Shown: one piece after another, positions 1-11,666 of the stretch
Layout: each line of letters opens with the position of its first letter
Numbering within the stretch: position 1 is the first letter of the stretch
Source: Terfezia claveryi
Taxonomy: Eukaryota > Ascomycota > Pezizomycetes > Pezizales > Pezizaceae
Assembly (NCBI GenBank): GCA_015179025.1
Contig: WHUX01000045.1
Location: 62,001-126,000, forward strand
DNA: 64,000 bases
Direction of reading: 5' to 3'
Translations under genes and position numbers: made by a program
Notes under the pieces: generated by a model
Databases searched by the model: none
Seen by the model: only the letters and a program-made list of their open reading frames with translations
What the model was told of the DNA's origin: nothing

Positions 1-363
1 GACTCCTAGTGTCTTTTTCAGGTTGTCACTATTGTGGAAGGGCTTATTGAGGGCCTTCAGGTTGTTTTTCCTAGTGTCACAGGAGCTGACAAAGTTTTTG
101 TTCAGATTATGGTAGCCAAGATAATACTTGTATCTTGGTATCAATTTTCCTCCTGTGGTAGTGACTTTTGGAAGATTTGGGCATAAATGGGACCAGTGAC
201 CATCTTGGTTGCATATGATGCACTTTCTGATAGTTTCTGCTGGCAGTGGGTATTGCAGTGGAAAGAGTTTATTGTCAAGGGGGCATTTATTACTGAGGTG
301 AGTAGTTTTTATGCAGTTGGTGCATTTGGAAGGAGGGAATTTAGTACCTCTAGGGCAATCCTC
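1..363 (-). pseudogene. Family-B pol: distal part of the zinc-knuckle spacer
   Basis: An open minus-strand reading with two CCHC knuckles of the C-x2-C-x4-H-x4-C type (CTNCIKTTHLSNKC and CIICNQDGHWSHLC), followed by a basic, asparagine-rich stretch that stays open to the window edge. It continues directly from 6803 once element 369-6797 and one copy of CTTAA are removed: the knuckle CEKC..H..C is cut between its halves by that insertion, and a TAG replaces the expected Gln after CEKC. Integrase should follow, by comparison with the 50844-59803 element. Confidence 0.8.
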
Positions 364-368
364 CTTAA

Positions 369-1095
369 TGTAACATGAGCTCTGGGAACAAGGCGACCAA
401 GGGGTACATCGAGGAGAAGGCAGAGGCTAGGGCAAGACACACGTAGGAACGCTACGTGTGGGACTAGGGGAAGGCTGGGATAGGGGGCAAGGGCAAGAGG
501 CAAGAGGGGCAGAGAGCAAGAGGCACGAGACATACGGAGGCAGTTGCCGTATGTATTGGAGGGGGGCAGCTGTGCTGCAGAGTTATTTACGGGACAAGGC
601 AAGACGAGGGGTATACAAGGGAGGTACACCTTTACGGAAAGACAAGTTCCAGTATTAGGTATACAAGATGTTGGATAGGGATCCAACAAGAGGGTGGAGA
701 GATGAAGATATATATATATGATTCTAGGCCAACTTATCAGGAAAGAATTATAGTTTGCCTTTAGTGGCATCCAGGGCACCTGATGGCGCCCGCTGGCGCC
801 CACTGGCACCCAAGGCACCCAGCAAACAAATAGTACTTGTTTCATAGGTGCCTTAGGCGCCAGCAGGCGCCAGCAGGCGCCATCAGGTGCCTTGGGTGCC
901 ACTAAAGGCAAACTATAATTCTTTCCTGATGAAGGCCATGGAAGGAATAAGCTTCCCGAAATTTCTATCTCGGAAGCTAAGATAACAATCACCCATTAAT
1001 GACACCCGAACAAGCCAGTTCGAGTGTCAGAACAGCACGACACCCGAACAAGCCTGTTTGAGTGTCAAATCAAGATAAAGAACACGGTTGTGATA
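369..1095 (-). repeat. Family-A copy 1, 3' LTR (carries a foldback insert)
   Basis: 727 bp against 527 bp for the other LTR of the same copy. The difference is explained by the ~199-bp foldback insert at 733-931. Otherwise the two LTRs align along their length, including the region near 1000-1075 with repeats of the form ACACCCGAACAAGCC. Confidence 0.9.
733..931. mobile_element. Foldback/MITE-like insertion inside an LTR
   Basis: About 199 bp present in the left LTR and absent at the matching site of the right LTR (near 6633). Its ends are long inverted repeats: TCAGGAAAGAATTATAGTTT near 736 is matched in reverse complement near 909-928, and the complementarity continues inward through GCC-rich sequence (GGCGCC units), leaving a short loop near 820-845. 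No coding capacity. The target duplication is at most 2 bp (AA) or unclear. It fits a nonautonomous hairpin element. Confidence 0.85.
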
Positions 1096-1108
1096 CTATT
1101 CCCCCTTT
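1096..1108 (-). promoter_or_regulatory. Polypurine tract, family-A copy 1
   Basis: On the minus strand AAAGGGGGAATAG directly precedes the 3' LTR. The same motif (AAAGGGGGATAG) precedes the 3' LTR of copy 2 at 8128-8139. It should prime plus-strand DNA synthesis. Confidence 0.75.
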
Positions 1109-1258
1109 AGGCTAGAGTTCCAGCGATAGAGGCTTGGGTACAACAACTAGGAATTCACTACAGGGAACAACAATACAGGAAAACAACAATAAGAACAAGA
1201 ACAACAATAAGAATGCAAAGTCATGACCTCAGTCGACTGGGCGAGACTTCCTGGAGTA

Positions 1259-2782
1259 TTACTGGTGGAACAGGGTGACCAAATCCTGTGCATTCTCCAA
1301 GTCCTCTGCGGGTTGCCAGGTAGTCTCCTCGTCTCCTACCCACTTGACCTTATACTGAACTCGCCCATAGCATTTTTTAGAGTCCAGTACCTCCTCAACC
1401 TCCCACTCCTCTTCGCCTGCAATCACTACGGGAGGGGGTGGGGGGTGCTTTTGCCCAAGGAGGGGATCGTTGGCGGCTGGTTCGATCTCTGAGACATGAA
1501 TGACTGGGTGGTGTTTGATATCTTTAGGGAACTTCAACCGGTAGGCGTGAGTGCCCACATTCCCTAATACCTCATAAGGCCGCAGGAACTTATAATCCAG
1601 CTTACGAGATGGTCATTCTGTCCAGAAGTACCGACTAGAGAGCCACACCTTGTCTCCCGACTGGTATCTGGGGGCTGGCAATCGTAATCCGTTGGCATAC
1701 TCAGCTAGCCTGGCTTGCGCATATCCCAGCTCCGCTTTCAGGATAGGGTGAAGTTCAGCGATTCCAACCACAAACTCCTTGGCTGGAAAATCTTTTTTGG
1801 CTTTTTGTAAGGGCGCCAGGGCATCCACGAACCGGGGGTGCCAACCATAGTTAGCCAGGAAAGGCGAGGTTTTGGAGGATTCCGAGAACTGGTTGTTTAC
1901 GGCAAATTCGCAGGTGGCCAGCAATGAAACACAGTTATCCTGCTAGTAATTGACAAAGGCCTGCAGATATTGCTCCATAATGGCGTTCATCCTCTCCGAT
2001 TGGCTGTCCGTTTGGGGGTGATATGCCGTTGACAGATGTGCTTTGATCCCTAGAAGTTCGCAGAAGGCTTGCCAGAATTCTGAGGTAAACTGGGGGCCAC
2101 GGTCGGATACAATCGATTTAGGGAGGCCATAGTATCGGAATATATTATTGAGGTAGAGATTGGCTAACTCTGGGGCACAGCAGGTATCCCGGCAAGGTAT
2201 AACATGCCTCATTTTCGTCAACCGATCCACCACCATCAAGATGGCATTAAACCCAAAATCTTCCGGCAACTCTATTACGAAGTCTATAGTCAAGTGCAGC
2301 CATGGCCGATCAGGGATATCCAGCTGTTTCAGCATCCCATACGGGGTGTGGCGGACAGGCTTAGTACGATTGCAAATGTGGCAGTTCCATATGTACCACT
2401 CCACATCCTTCCGTTGGTCGATCCATGTGTACTCCCTGGCCAAAAGCTCTAACGTTTTGGCCACTCTAGGGTGACCTGCAACCAGGCTGTAATGGTGTTC
2501 CTTGATCAATTGAAGGCGCAGCTCTCCTTCCGGCACATACAACCGTTTGAGGTGGTAGAGGAGTCCTTCCTGGACGGTACACTCAGCTAAAGAGATCTTG
2601 GGGTGGTGGTGCTGGCCAGAATCCAATGCGGTGATAATTTTCTTGGCCAAGGGGTCATCCTCGTATGCCCGTCTCACCAGTTGTCGGAGGTCGGCTTCCA
2701 TGGCGGCCTTGGCTTCTGTATCAACCTCAGCATCAGCGAGGACATTGGCCGCCAGATCAAGGTTTTTGGGCTTCAATACCAC
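1259..2782 (-). pseudogene. Family-A copy 1 integrase with C-terminal chromodomain
   Basis: Three adjoining minus-strand open pieces (2782-1943, 1924-1613, 1558-1259) separated by stops. The first has an HHCC zinc-binding module ending CHIC and the catalytic D,D,E triad in the contexts LTIDFV, VSDRGPQF and HPQTDSQSERMN, so the active site is intact. The middle piece is the IN C-terminal region with GDKVWLSSRYF. The last piece is a chromodomain (EEWEVEEVLDSKK, YKVKWVG, TWQPAEDL), which in chromoviruses directs integration to heterochromatin. The stops are TAG/TAA in CpA->TpA-compatible positions. Confidence 0.9.
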
Positions 2783-2926
2783 CTGATTTTGGTATTTTAG
2801 CCTTTTATGCCCCCCGTTAGGGAGATCTCCTGATCTCTGAGTTAACGCATTGGGCTTGCCACCAGCTTTTCCAGGACAGTACTTGATCTTAAAGTTAAAC
2901 CGAGAGAGGAATTCTGACCACCTGGC

Positions 2927-4066
2927 CTACTGTCCATTAAGTAGCTTGGTGGTGGTAAAGTACTTAAGGTTTTTATGGTCGGAAAGTACTTCGATAATCC
3001 CCTTGGCTGATACTAGGTGTGGCCTCCATTCCTCCAATGCTCGCACGATAGCCATCAGCTCCTTGTTGTAGATCTCATAGTTGCACTCAGCTGGGGAATG
3101 CTTCTTTGAGAAATAGGCCACTGGGTGAAGTATGCCTTTATTGTCATTCTGAGAGAGGAATCCCACGGAGACATAGTAGGAGCCATCGGTTTCGACGACA
3201 CACTCCTGATCAGGGTTGAAATGTACCAGGATTGGCGCTGAGCAGAAGGCTTACTTGAGGTTTTGGAAGGCAGATTGGGCTTCTGGATTCCAGTCGAAAC
3301 GCCGGTCTTTTTTGGTCAGGGCGGTGAGGGGGGCTACAATCTTCGAATACTCTAGAATGAACCGCCGGTAAAAGTTAGCGAACCCTAGAAAGGCTTGGAC
3401 GTCCTTGAGATTTGCTAGGGTTTGGCATTCCTAGACAGCATTAACTTTGGTGGGGTCCATCTTGATACCTTCTGTAGTGATGATTAACCCCAGATACTTG
3501 ACCTCCTACACATAAAACTCGCGTTTCTCCGGTTTCAGGTATAATCCGGCCTTCTCCAGCTTCTCTAGCACCTGTCTCATATGGATTTTGTGTTTCACTA
3601 GGGAGTCCGAGTATATGAGGATATCGTCTAGGTAAGCTGTGCAGAACACATCGAGAAAGTCCTGCAAGGTGTCATTGATGAAGTGCTGGAAGGAGTTAGG
3701 GGCATTGGTTAGGCCAAAGGGCATCACATTGTACTAAAAATGGCCATATCGTGTTCGGAAGGCAGTTTTCCACTCCTCCCCCTCGGCGATCCCTACCAGG
3801 TTGTAAGCCCCTCTTAAATCCAGTTTGGTGAACCATTTGGCCTTAGAGAGCCTGGCTAATGTCTCCTGGATTAGTGGTAGGGGATACCTGTTTTTGACCA
3901 TTTTCTTGTTTAGCCCCCGGTAATTGACACACAACTGGAGAGAGCCATCCGATTTCTTCACAAAAAGTACTGGGGCACCCGCTGGTGAAGAGCTATGGTG
4001 AATAAAGCTCTTGTTGAGGTTTTCCTCCAAGTATTTCTTCAGGGCCTCTAGCTCCACTCGGGACAT
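2927..4066 (-). pseudogene. Family-A copy 1 reverse transcriptase and RNase H
   Basis: The RT N-terminal part (4066-3734) has [17 protein letters not shown] and [11 protein letters not shown]. The palm (3727-3506) starts MPFGLTNAP and holds the YLDD catalytic motif. RNase H (3166-2927) has [20 protein letters not shown] and [14 protein letters not shown] separates the two RT pieces (..RYGHF / MMPFGL), and the connection domain around 3170-3500 is broken by several stops. No functional enzyme is expected. Confidence 0.9.
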
Positions 4067-4328
4067 TCTGTAGAGGGGCCCATAGGGGGGGGTCTTACCC
4101 TCTACCAGCGGAATTGTGTGGTTATATGGTCAGTGGGGCACCAGCTTCTCCGTGGCTTTTTTCAAGAACAGATCAATAAACTCGTGGTATTCATTCGGGA
4201 CCATGGCCTTCTACTCCTCCTTAGGCCACATCTTGTTGATTTCCAGGTTCACCTCATGTATGGACAGAGCATGAGCCTTCAGCTTGTGCCTCCTGGTAAG
4301 GTAAGTGAAAGCCCCTGCCCCGATGAAG

Positions 4329-4931
4329 CTAATTTTTAGAGGTTTTTGGGGACCCGGGGGCATAGCGGAAACTGGGGGCATAGGGGGAATTGGCATCGAG
4401 GTGCGCAGGCAGGTGCACCACCTGGGTCGAGTAGATTACTAGAGGTGGCAAGGCACACAGCCCAGTAATGGTGGCCTTCGGATTCCCGCAGTGTTTTTTG
4501 CAAAACTGGCTATTGCACTGTAGGGTATAAGAGCTGAAGCTGACTGATACATCGTGCATTCTTAGCCACGGGATTCCGAGCACAATCGGGTATTTGAGCT
4601 TAGTCACAAACATCGGAAGGGCTTCAGAGTGATTCCCGACCAGGGCAGGCACGCACATGATATTGGTGATATCTTCAGAGGAGATGGGTCGACCGTCGAT
4701 AATATCCAGAACACCAGGGGTTTTGAGCTTTGATGTGGGTATGGAGAATTTACTAACAAAGGCTTGGTCAACGAATGCAATTCCTGAAGCTCTGTAATCT
4801 ATGAGGGCTGACGTGGTGATTATTCTATTATTGATATTGAGGGAGATAGATATAACAAAATGCTCACTGAACAAGTGAGATTTGTCAATAACAGAAGAAG
4901 CGGAAGAAACAGAAAATGCAGACAAAGACAA
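4329..4931 (-). pseudogene. Family-A copy 1 retroviral-type aspartic protease
   Basis: A 200-residue reading with the flap/second half FVTKLKYPIVLGIPWLRMHDV typical of gypsy proteases. The active site reads ALIDYRASG, whereas copy 2 has ALIDCGASG; Cys->Tyr and Gly->Arg each need one G->A change on the coding strand. The catalytic Asp remains but the following residues are unlikely to work. It lies between the CCHC knuckle of gag (upstream) and RT (downstream). Confidence 0.85.
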
Positions 4932-5008
4932 AGATAGATAGCCTAGGGCAGGTCCCTTGCTAGTGTCAGTAACTAGGCAAGGGATAGGGCTTTTCCCAAC
5001 TTGTCAAG

Positions 5009-6235
5009 CTACTCAATCCTGAGCACTGGGGTATTGGAGATAGTGTGGATGGCGAGGAAGCGATTCTTTCGAAGGGGGCAAGCCGCAATGAAGTGATCCC
5101 CTTTCCCACAGGCAATACACAATCCATTGTTACGGCGACGTTCCCTCTCTTCTTGTGTCAGGCGGAGCCTTTTTGATAATAAATCTATGGGAGTGGTGCT
5201 GCCAGCCACCAGGAATGAGTGACCTGGCTTATTGGCTGTATCTTGGATCTGAGGGCTCAGGTTCTTGGGTCACAGTTGCTGCATTTAGCTCTGGGGGTGC
5301 TGTACTCTCGCAGGCCGATAGGTACTGGAGGCGCTAGTTTAGGCTCTCAACCTAGCCAATTTTTGCTCCATCTTTGATGCCTGATCAATGTATTCATCGA
5401 GAGTTTTGATATCTGGAGCTTGCAGGAGAGCCCTTTTGAGCTCAATATTGAGGCCCTCCTCGAATTGTTGCCGCTTCACCCGATCATTCCACTCCACCTC
5501 TGCTGCCAACCTTGAGAATTCGAGCACATACACTGAAAGGTTATGACCTTTCTATTTTAATTCTCAGAGAGCACAAGTGGATGTGCCCATGGAATCTGGG
5601 TCTCCAAAAGTGCAGTCGAGGATTATAAATAAAGCAGCAATGTCAGAGAGGTTGAAGCAGTCATCGAGCACATAGGGTTGGACCTGGTCCAAAGCTATAC
5701 CCTCCAGTAGGCCATATACATAGGCTAATTGGTGCTGAATAGTAGGGAATTTTGCAGCATCCCTATTCAGTTTGATCTTGATGGAATTTTTCCAGGCTTT
5801 CAGGCGAGTCCTATTACCATTAAACTTTGGTGGGGTGGGGAGATCTTGGGTTTTGGGTGTCTGGGATGCTTGGGGTGCTAGAGCTGTTTGGAATTCAATT
5901 GTGTCCAGGGCCCTATTCCGGGTCTAAATAGTTCTTCTTTCATTGACTAAGTCGTTCTGGGTGGTCGCGAGGTTGTTTTGGCAGGAGTAGAGGTCGGCCT
6001 AGCATAAGAGGAGGTCTTCGGTGAGTATTGTGACTTCATCATTGGCCCTGGTCTGTTTTTATTGTCCTTCATGTATGGCCGATTCCAGCTGTTGACCTAA
6101 TGCATCTGCGGCAAGATAGATATCGATAATGGTCTAGCGATAGCTGCCGAAGTCGGCCTAGTTCATTGGGATGGGCAGGGCTTACCAGGCCCGAAATCTG
6201 ACTGCGAGTGTGGGAGTGGTGTCTTGGGTAGACAT
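5009..6235 (-). pseudogene. Family-A copy 1 gag
   Basis: The reading starts at an ATG at 6235 that matches the gag start of copy 2. The capsid-like region contains FNGNRTRLKAWK, a stretch ending FGDPDS, and YVLEFSRLAAEVEWNDRVK (5533-5339). The nucleocapsid has one knuckle, CIACGKGDHFIAAC (about 5126-5085). At least five in-frame TAG/TAA codons interrupt it, several at positions where copy 2 has Trp or Gln. Confidence 0.85.
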
Positions 6236-6270
6236 TGAGTGTACCGGTTGATCAGAGTGATCCAATATAG

Positions 6271-6797
6271 TATAACGTAGGCTCTGGGAACAAGGCGACC
6301 AAGGGGTATGCTGGGGAGAAGGCAGAGGCTAGGGCAGGACACACATAGGAATGCTACATGTGTGACTAGGGGAAGGCTGGGATGGGGGGCAAGGGCAAGA
6401 GGCAAGAGGGGCAGAGAGCAAGGGGCACGAGACATGCGGAGGAAGTTGCCGCGTATGTCGGAGGGGGGCAGCTGTACTGCAGAGTTATTCACGGGACAAG
6501 GCAAGACGAGGGGGTATACAAGGGAGGTACACCTTTGCGGAGAGACAAGGTCCTGTATTAGGTATACAAGATATTGGATGGGGATCCAATGAGATGGCGG
6601 AGAGACGAAGATATATATACATGATTCTAGGCCAAGGCCGTGGAAGGAATAAGCTTCCTGAGATTCCTATCTCGAAAGCTAAGATAACAATCACCCATCG
6701 ACGATACCCGAACAAGCCTGTTCGAGTATCAGAACAGCACGACACCCGAACAAGCCTGTTCGAGTATCAAATCAAGACAAACAATATGGTTGTGTTA
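6271..6797 (-). repeat. Family-A copy 1, 5' LTR
   Basis: 527 bp; aligns with 369-1095 without the foldback insert. Immediately internal to it (below 6271) the shared motif GATCCAACATAG-like lies at the position where the primer site is expected; no perfect TGG-type tRNA complement is obvious. Confidence 0.9.
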
Positions 6798-6802
6798 CTT
6801 AA

Positions 6803-7591
6803 AGTGTCCTATTGCCTAACATTTTTCACAAAGATTAACATCAGGATCTTTGTTGTTGCATTGGGAAGTTTTGTGGCCCACTTTACCATATTGGGAACAA
6901 AACTGTTGTGTCTGAGTTTTGTTGGAGGAGGATAGGAGGATTGGATCCTCAGGGAAGATGTCAGGAAGGATGCTGACAGAGGATGCAGGTGAGGCTCCTG
7001 GAGGAGGAGAAGGCTGGATATGCACCTTCTTGTTGTCTGCCTCATCTTTGCACTTAGGTAAGGCTGCTCTTCTTTTTAAGGTACCTTCAAAAGTGGGGTT
7101 CTACTCCGAAAGGTTTCCCACAACCATAGAACCCCTATCAGCCCTTCTTAAGGACTGTTCCATCTATTCTATAGTTATGGGTTCCCTAGCTCTTTCCCAT
7201 TCCTCAGGTTCATCTGAGTCAGAGGACTCATCCACAAGGGTCCATTCCTGTAGGTCCTCTGCCTCAGGGGCAGCAAGAGTAGAGGGAGAGAAGGTACTAG
7301 GTCTTTTGTTAATAACTACTTGAAACTTGGGTTTTCTTGTAACTGACCTTCCTCTCTCTTCACTTTTTTATTGTTGCTGTTGGGCCTGGGCCCTGGTGGT
7401 AGTAGCAGCAGTTTGGACTACTGTTGGCTCCTGCTGGAGCTTTCTGAGCCTGAAATTTCTTTTCCTGATGTTAGATATCTTAGAGTCAGGATCATCTTCA
7501 ACTGTTGGTTGGTACCTTTCAGTCTCAAAGATTGTATTAAGGCCTTCCCTGTCATGCCAGGTTGGCCTAGTGCCATCATCCTCCTGCACAG
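6803..7591 (-). pseudogene. Family-B pol: middle part of the zinc-knuckle spacer
   Basis: Minus-strand reading from 7591 to 6803: a Gln/Thr-rich start (TTTRAQAQQQQ), an acidic stretch (DESSDSDEPEEWERA), a proline/serine linker, then CSQYGKVGHKTSQC (second Cys decayed to Tyr) and the first half of CEKCQAIGHFKEDC, whose second half lies at 363 beyond copy 1. Two in-frame stops are present. Bounded by copy 1 on the left and copy 2 on the right. Confidence 0.75.
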
Positions 7592-7596
7592 GCCTT

Positions 7597-8127
7597 TGTA
7601 ACGACGGCTCTGGAGGCAAGGCGACCAAGGAGTACGCCGGAGCAAGGGCAAGGTTAGGATAACACACACGTAGGAACGCTACGTATGTAACTGGGAGGCT
7701 AACACGGGAGGCAAGGGCAAGAGGCAAGAGGGGCAGAGGGCAGGGGATACGAGACACGCGGAAGCAGTTGCCTCATATGTTAAGGGAGGCAGCTGGGCTG
7801 CAAACACAAGGCAAGGCAAGGCAAGGACAGGAGGTTCGTGGGGTGGGCAGCAGGGCTGCAGAGTTGAGGCGAGACAAGGAGGTGTACAAGGGAGATGCAC
7901 CAACGTGGAAGAAGCAAGGCCCTGTATTGGATATACAAGACATTGGATAGGGATCCAATGAGAGGGCAGAGAGAGTAAGCTATATACAGGCAGGCTTCCT
8001 TCCTAGCCAAGGCCACCGGAAGGAATAAGGTTCCCGTGACCCCTTATCTCGGGAACTGAGATAACCACAATATTCAATAGGAAATAACAGTAATAACGTA
8101 CCAGGCTAGGGAGGGACGGTTGTGACA
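7597..8127 (-). repeat. Family-A copy 2, 3' LTR
   Basis: 531 bp, TGTAACG..TGTGACA. Aligns with 13447-13983. The polypurine tract AAAGGGGGATAG follows at 8128-8139 (minus strand). Confidence 0.92.
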
Positions 8128-8399
8128 CTATCCCCCTTTAGGCTCGGAGCCCCAGCGACGAAAGACAAGGCGAAAGGCAAGGTGAAAACAAACAAACAAA
8201 CACAACAGGCGACTAAAACCAATAACCCATAACACAACCTATAACACAATCCCAACGCCGGAAGTACATACTAACAATAATCCCGACAACAATGGCAATA
8301 ACAACAACGACAATAACAACAATGACAAAGACAACCCTAATAACCAATTCCAGGATGACAAGAACATCATTGGGTAGGGCGTGGCTTCCGGGGGTAACG

Positions 8400-9960
8400 C
8401 TGGTGTAACAGTGTGACCAAGTCCTGTGTGTTTTCCAGGTCCTCTGCTGGTTGCCAGGTGTCTCCTTATCTCCCAGCCATTTGACTTTATATTGCAGGCG
8501 CCCATACCTTCTTCGGGAGTCCTAGCACTTCCTCTACCTCCCATTCCTCCTCACCTTCGATAACCACGGGGGGAGGTGGAGGGTGTTTCTGGCCGGGGAG
8601 AGGGTCACTAGCGGCAGGCTCGATCTCGGAGACATAGACAACTGGGTGTCGTTTGATGTCTTTGGGGAACCTCAGGTGGTAGGCATGAGTGCCAACAGCG
8701 GCTAATACCTCAAATGGACCTAGGAACTTGTGGTCGAGCTTGCGGGAGGGCCGTTCTGTTCGGAAGTGCCGGCTGGAGAGCCATACCTTGTCACCTGGCT
8801 GATATCTAGGGCCTGGCAACCATGAGCCATAGGCATATTCGGCTTGCCTGGCTTGCGCATACCTCAGCTCTGCCTTCAGGGTTGAGTGGAGCTCAGCGAT
8901 TCCGGCTATGAATTCCTTGGCTGGGGTTGGGCTTTCTGCAGGGGAGCTAGGGTGTCACGAATCGGGGGTGCCAACCGTAATTGGCCAGGAAAGGAGAGGT
9001 TTTGGAGGATTCCGAGAACTGGTTGTTCACGGCAAATTCGCAGGAGGCCAGCAGCGAAACCCAGTTATCCTGCTGGTAGTTGACAAAGGCCCGCAGATAT
9101 TGCTCCATAATGGCGTTCATCCTCTCTAATTGGCCGTCCGTCTGAAGGTATATACAGTTGACAAACACACTTTGATCCCAGAAGCTTGCAGAAGGCTTGC
9201 CAGAATGCTGAGGTGAACTGAGGGCCATGGTCAGATACGATGGATTCGGGGAGGCCATGATATCGGAATACATTATTAAGGTAGAGATTGGCTAACTCTG
9301 GGGCAGAGCAGGTATCCGGCAAGGTATAACATGCCTCATTTTCGTCAACCGATCTACCACCATCAAGATGGCATTGAACCCCGAATCTTCTGGCAACCCT
9401 GTCACGAAGTCCATAGTCAGGTGTAGCCATGGCCGATCAGGGATATCCAGAGGTTTCAGGGTCCCATACGGGGCGTGGCGGACAGGCTTAGCACGCTTTC
9501 AAGTGTGGCAGTTCCGTATGTACCACTCCACATCCTTCTGTTGGTCGATCCATGTGTACTCCCTGGCCAGAAGCTCTAATGTTTTGGCCACTCCAGAGTG
9601 ACTTGCAACCAGGCTGTCATGGTGTTCCTTGATCAATCTAAGGCACAGCTCTCCTTCCGGCACATACAGCCGTTCGAGGTAGTAGAGGAGGCCTTCCTAG
9701 ACAGTACACTCGGCTAGGGAGATCTTGGGGTGGCGGTGCTGGCCAGAATTCACTGCGGCGATAATTTCCTTGGCCAAGGGGTCATCCTTGTATGCCCGTT
9801 TCACTAGTTGTCGGAGGTTGGCTTTCATGGCGGCCTCAGCTTCTGCATCAGCCTCAGCTTCTGCATCAGCCTCAGCTTCCGCATTAGCCTCAGCTTCCGC
9901 ATCAACCTCAGCCTCAGCTTCAGCAAGGACATTGGCCACCAGATCAAGGTTTTCGGGCTT
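8400..9960 (-). pseudogene. Family-A copy 2 integrase and chromodomain, frameshifted
   Basis: Pieces in different frames cover the HHCC region, the catalytic core (VSDHGPQF near 9235; the E region reads [14 protein letters not shown] near 9120) and the C-terminal module (GDKVWLSSRHF near 8790). The chromodomain begins EEWEVEEVLG near 8545 and is then lost by a frameshift around 8500-8515. The first catalytic Asp lies in the stretch around 9400-9430, where the frame shifts again. Upstream (9939-9835) it carries an expanded Ala/Glu repeat absent from copy 1. Confidence 0.85.
9835..9925 (-). repeat. In-frame expansion encoding an Ala/Glu/Asp-rich tract
   Basis: An 18-bp-type repeat built on TCAGCTTCTGCATCAGCC encodes EAEADAEAEA-type sequence between RNase H and integrase. 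Copy 1 has only one short version at 2700-2745 (DAEVDTEAKAA). Confidence 0.85.
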
Positions 9961-9975
9961 CTATACCACCTGATT

Positions 9976-11250
9976 TTAGTATTTTAGCCTTTCATCCCCC
10001 CCTTTAGGGAGGTCACCTGATCTCCTAGTTAAGGCGTCCAGTTTCCCACCAGCCTTGCCTGGCCAGTATTTGATCTTGAAGTTGAACCAAGATAAGAACT
10101 CCGACCACCTGGCCTGCCGTCGGTTAAGTAGTTTGGTGGTGGTGAAGTACTCAAGTTTCTTATAATCGGACAACACCTCGATAATTCCCTTGGCTAACTC
10201 CAGGTGTGGCCTCCATTCCTCGAATGCTTGCACGATAGCCATCAGTTCCTTGTCGTAGATCTCATAGTTGCACTCAGCTGGGGAGTGCTTTTTCGAGAAG
10301 TAGGCCACTGGGTGCAGGATGCCGTTGACATACTAAGACAATATCCCCAAGGAGACAAAGTCGGAAGCATCAGTTTCCACGATACATTCGCTGTCTGGGT
10401 TGAAATGGGCCAGGATCGGTGCTGAGCAGAAGGCTTCCTTAAGGTTCTTGAAGGCAGATTGGGCTTCTGGATTCCAGTCGAAACGCCGGTCTTTTTTGGT
10501 CAGGGCAGTGAGGGGGGCTACAATCTTCGAATACCCTAGAATGAACTGTCGGTAGAAGTTAGCGAACCCCAGAAAGCCTTGGACGTCCTTAAGATTTGCT
10601 GAGATTTACCATTCCTGGACAGCAGTGACCTTGGCAGGGTCCATCCTGATGCCTTCCGTGGTGATGATTAACTCTAGATACTTGACCTCCTGTACATAAA
10701 ACTCGCACTTCTCGGGCTTGAGGTACAATCCGGCTTGCTCCAGCTTTTCCAACACTTGACGGACATGGATTCTGTACTCTGCCCGAGTATCCGAATAGAT
10801 CAGGATATCGTCAAGGTAGGCCGTGCAGAACATATCCAGAAAGTCTCGCAGGGTGTCATTGATAAAGTGCTGGAAAGGGGCCGGGGCATTAGTCAACCCA
10901 AAAGGCATAACATTATACTCAAAGTGGCTATAACGAGTTTGGAAGGCAGTTTTCCACTCCTCCCTCTCGGCGATCCATACCAAGTTGTAAGCCCCTCCCA
11001 AATCCAGTTTGGTGAACCATTTGGCTTTGGAGAGCCTGGCTAATGTCTCCTAGATTAGAGGCAGGGGATACCTGTTCTTGACCGTTATCTTGTTCAGCCC
11101 CCGATAGTCCACACATAACCTAAGAGAACCATCCGATTTCTTGATGAATAGCACCGTGGCACCCGCTGGTGAGGAGCTGTGGCGAATGAAGCTCTTATTG
11201 AGGTTTTCTTCCAAGTAATTCTTCAAAGCTTCCAGCTCCAACCGGGACAT
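9976..11250 (-). pseudogene. Family-A copy 2 reverse transcriptase and RNase H
   Basis: RT N-terminal piece 11250-11050 ([17 protein letters not shown]), then a TAG where copy 1 reads on, then 11001-10606 with MPFGLTNAP and the YLDD motif. RNase H is at 10308-9976 ([30 protein letters not shown], ending [18 protein letters not shown]). The RT is only lightly damaged. The connection region 10310-10600 contains frame breaks. Confidence 0.9.
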
Positions 11251-11666
11251 TCCGTAGAGGGGTCCATAGGGGGAGGTCTTACCCTCTATCAGCGGAATTG
11301 TATGGTCATATGGCCGGTGGGGTGCGAGTTTTTCTGCGGCCTTTTCCGAGAACAGGTCGATGAATTCGTGGTATTCGTCTGGGACAATGGACTTCCACTC
11401 CTCCTTCGACCGTGTCTTATTAATCTCCAGATTTACCTCATGTATCGACAGGGCATGAGCCTTCAGCTTGTGCCTTCTAGTAAGGTAAGCGAAGGCCCCT
11501 GCCCTGATGAAGCTAACATTGAGGGCTTCGGGGGCGGCAGGACAGGGGAGATAGGGGGACCAGAGGAACCAGGGGAGCCAGGGGAAACTGAGGGCACAGG
11601 GGAAACCGGGGGCATAGGGGAGACAGCGGAGTCAGCGGCATTGATGTGTACAGGCTGGTGTGCCAC

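Larger units (their letters stand above)
369..6797 (-). mobile_element. Family-A Ty3/gypsy chromovirus, copy 1, with 5-bp target duplication
   Basis: Flanked by CTTAA at 364-368 and 6798-6802. LTRs at 369-1095 and 6271-6797 begin TGTAAC/TATAAC and end in GATA/GTTA, so the canonical TG..CA ends have decayed. Internal order on the minus strand is gag, CCHC knuckle, aspartic protease, RT, RNase H, H2C2 integrase, chromodomain: a typical chromovirus. A polypurine tract lies directly against the 3' LTR. Several stops and frameshifts interrupt it. The insertion sits in the zinc-knuckle spacer of the family-B element. Confidence 0.93.

Noticed and set aside
309..992. A 227-residue minus-strand frame across the left LTR of copy 1
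   Set aside because: It runs through LTR, foldback insert and flank. Similar frames in other LTRs are not conserved in phase; only its last ~20 residues are real family-B spacer.
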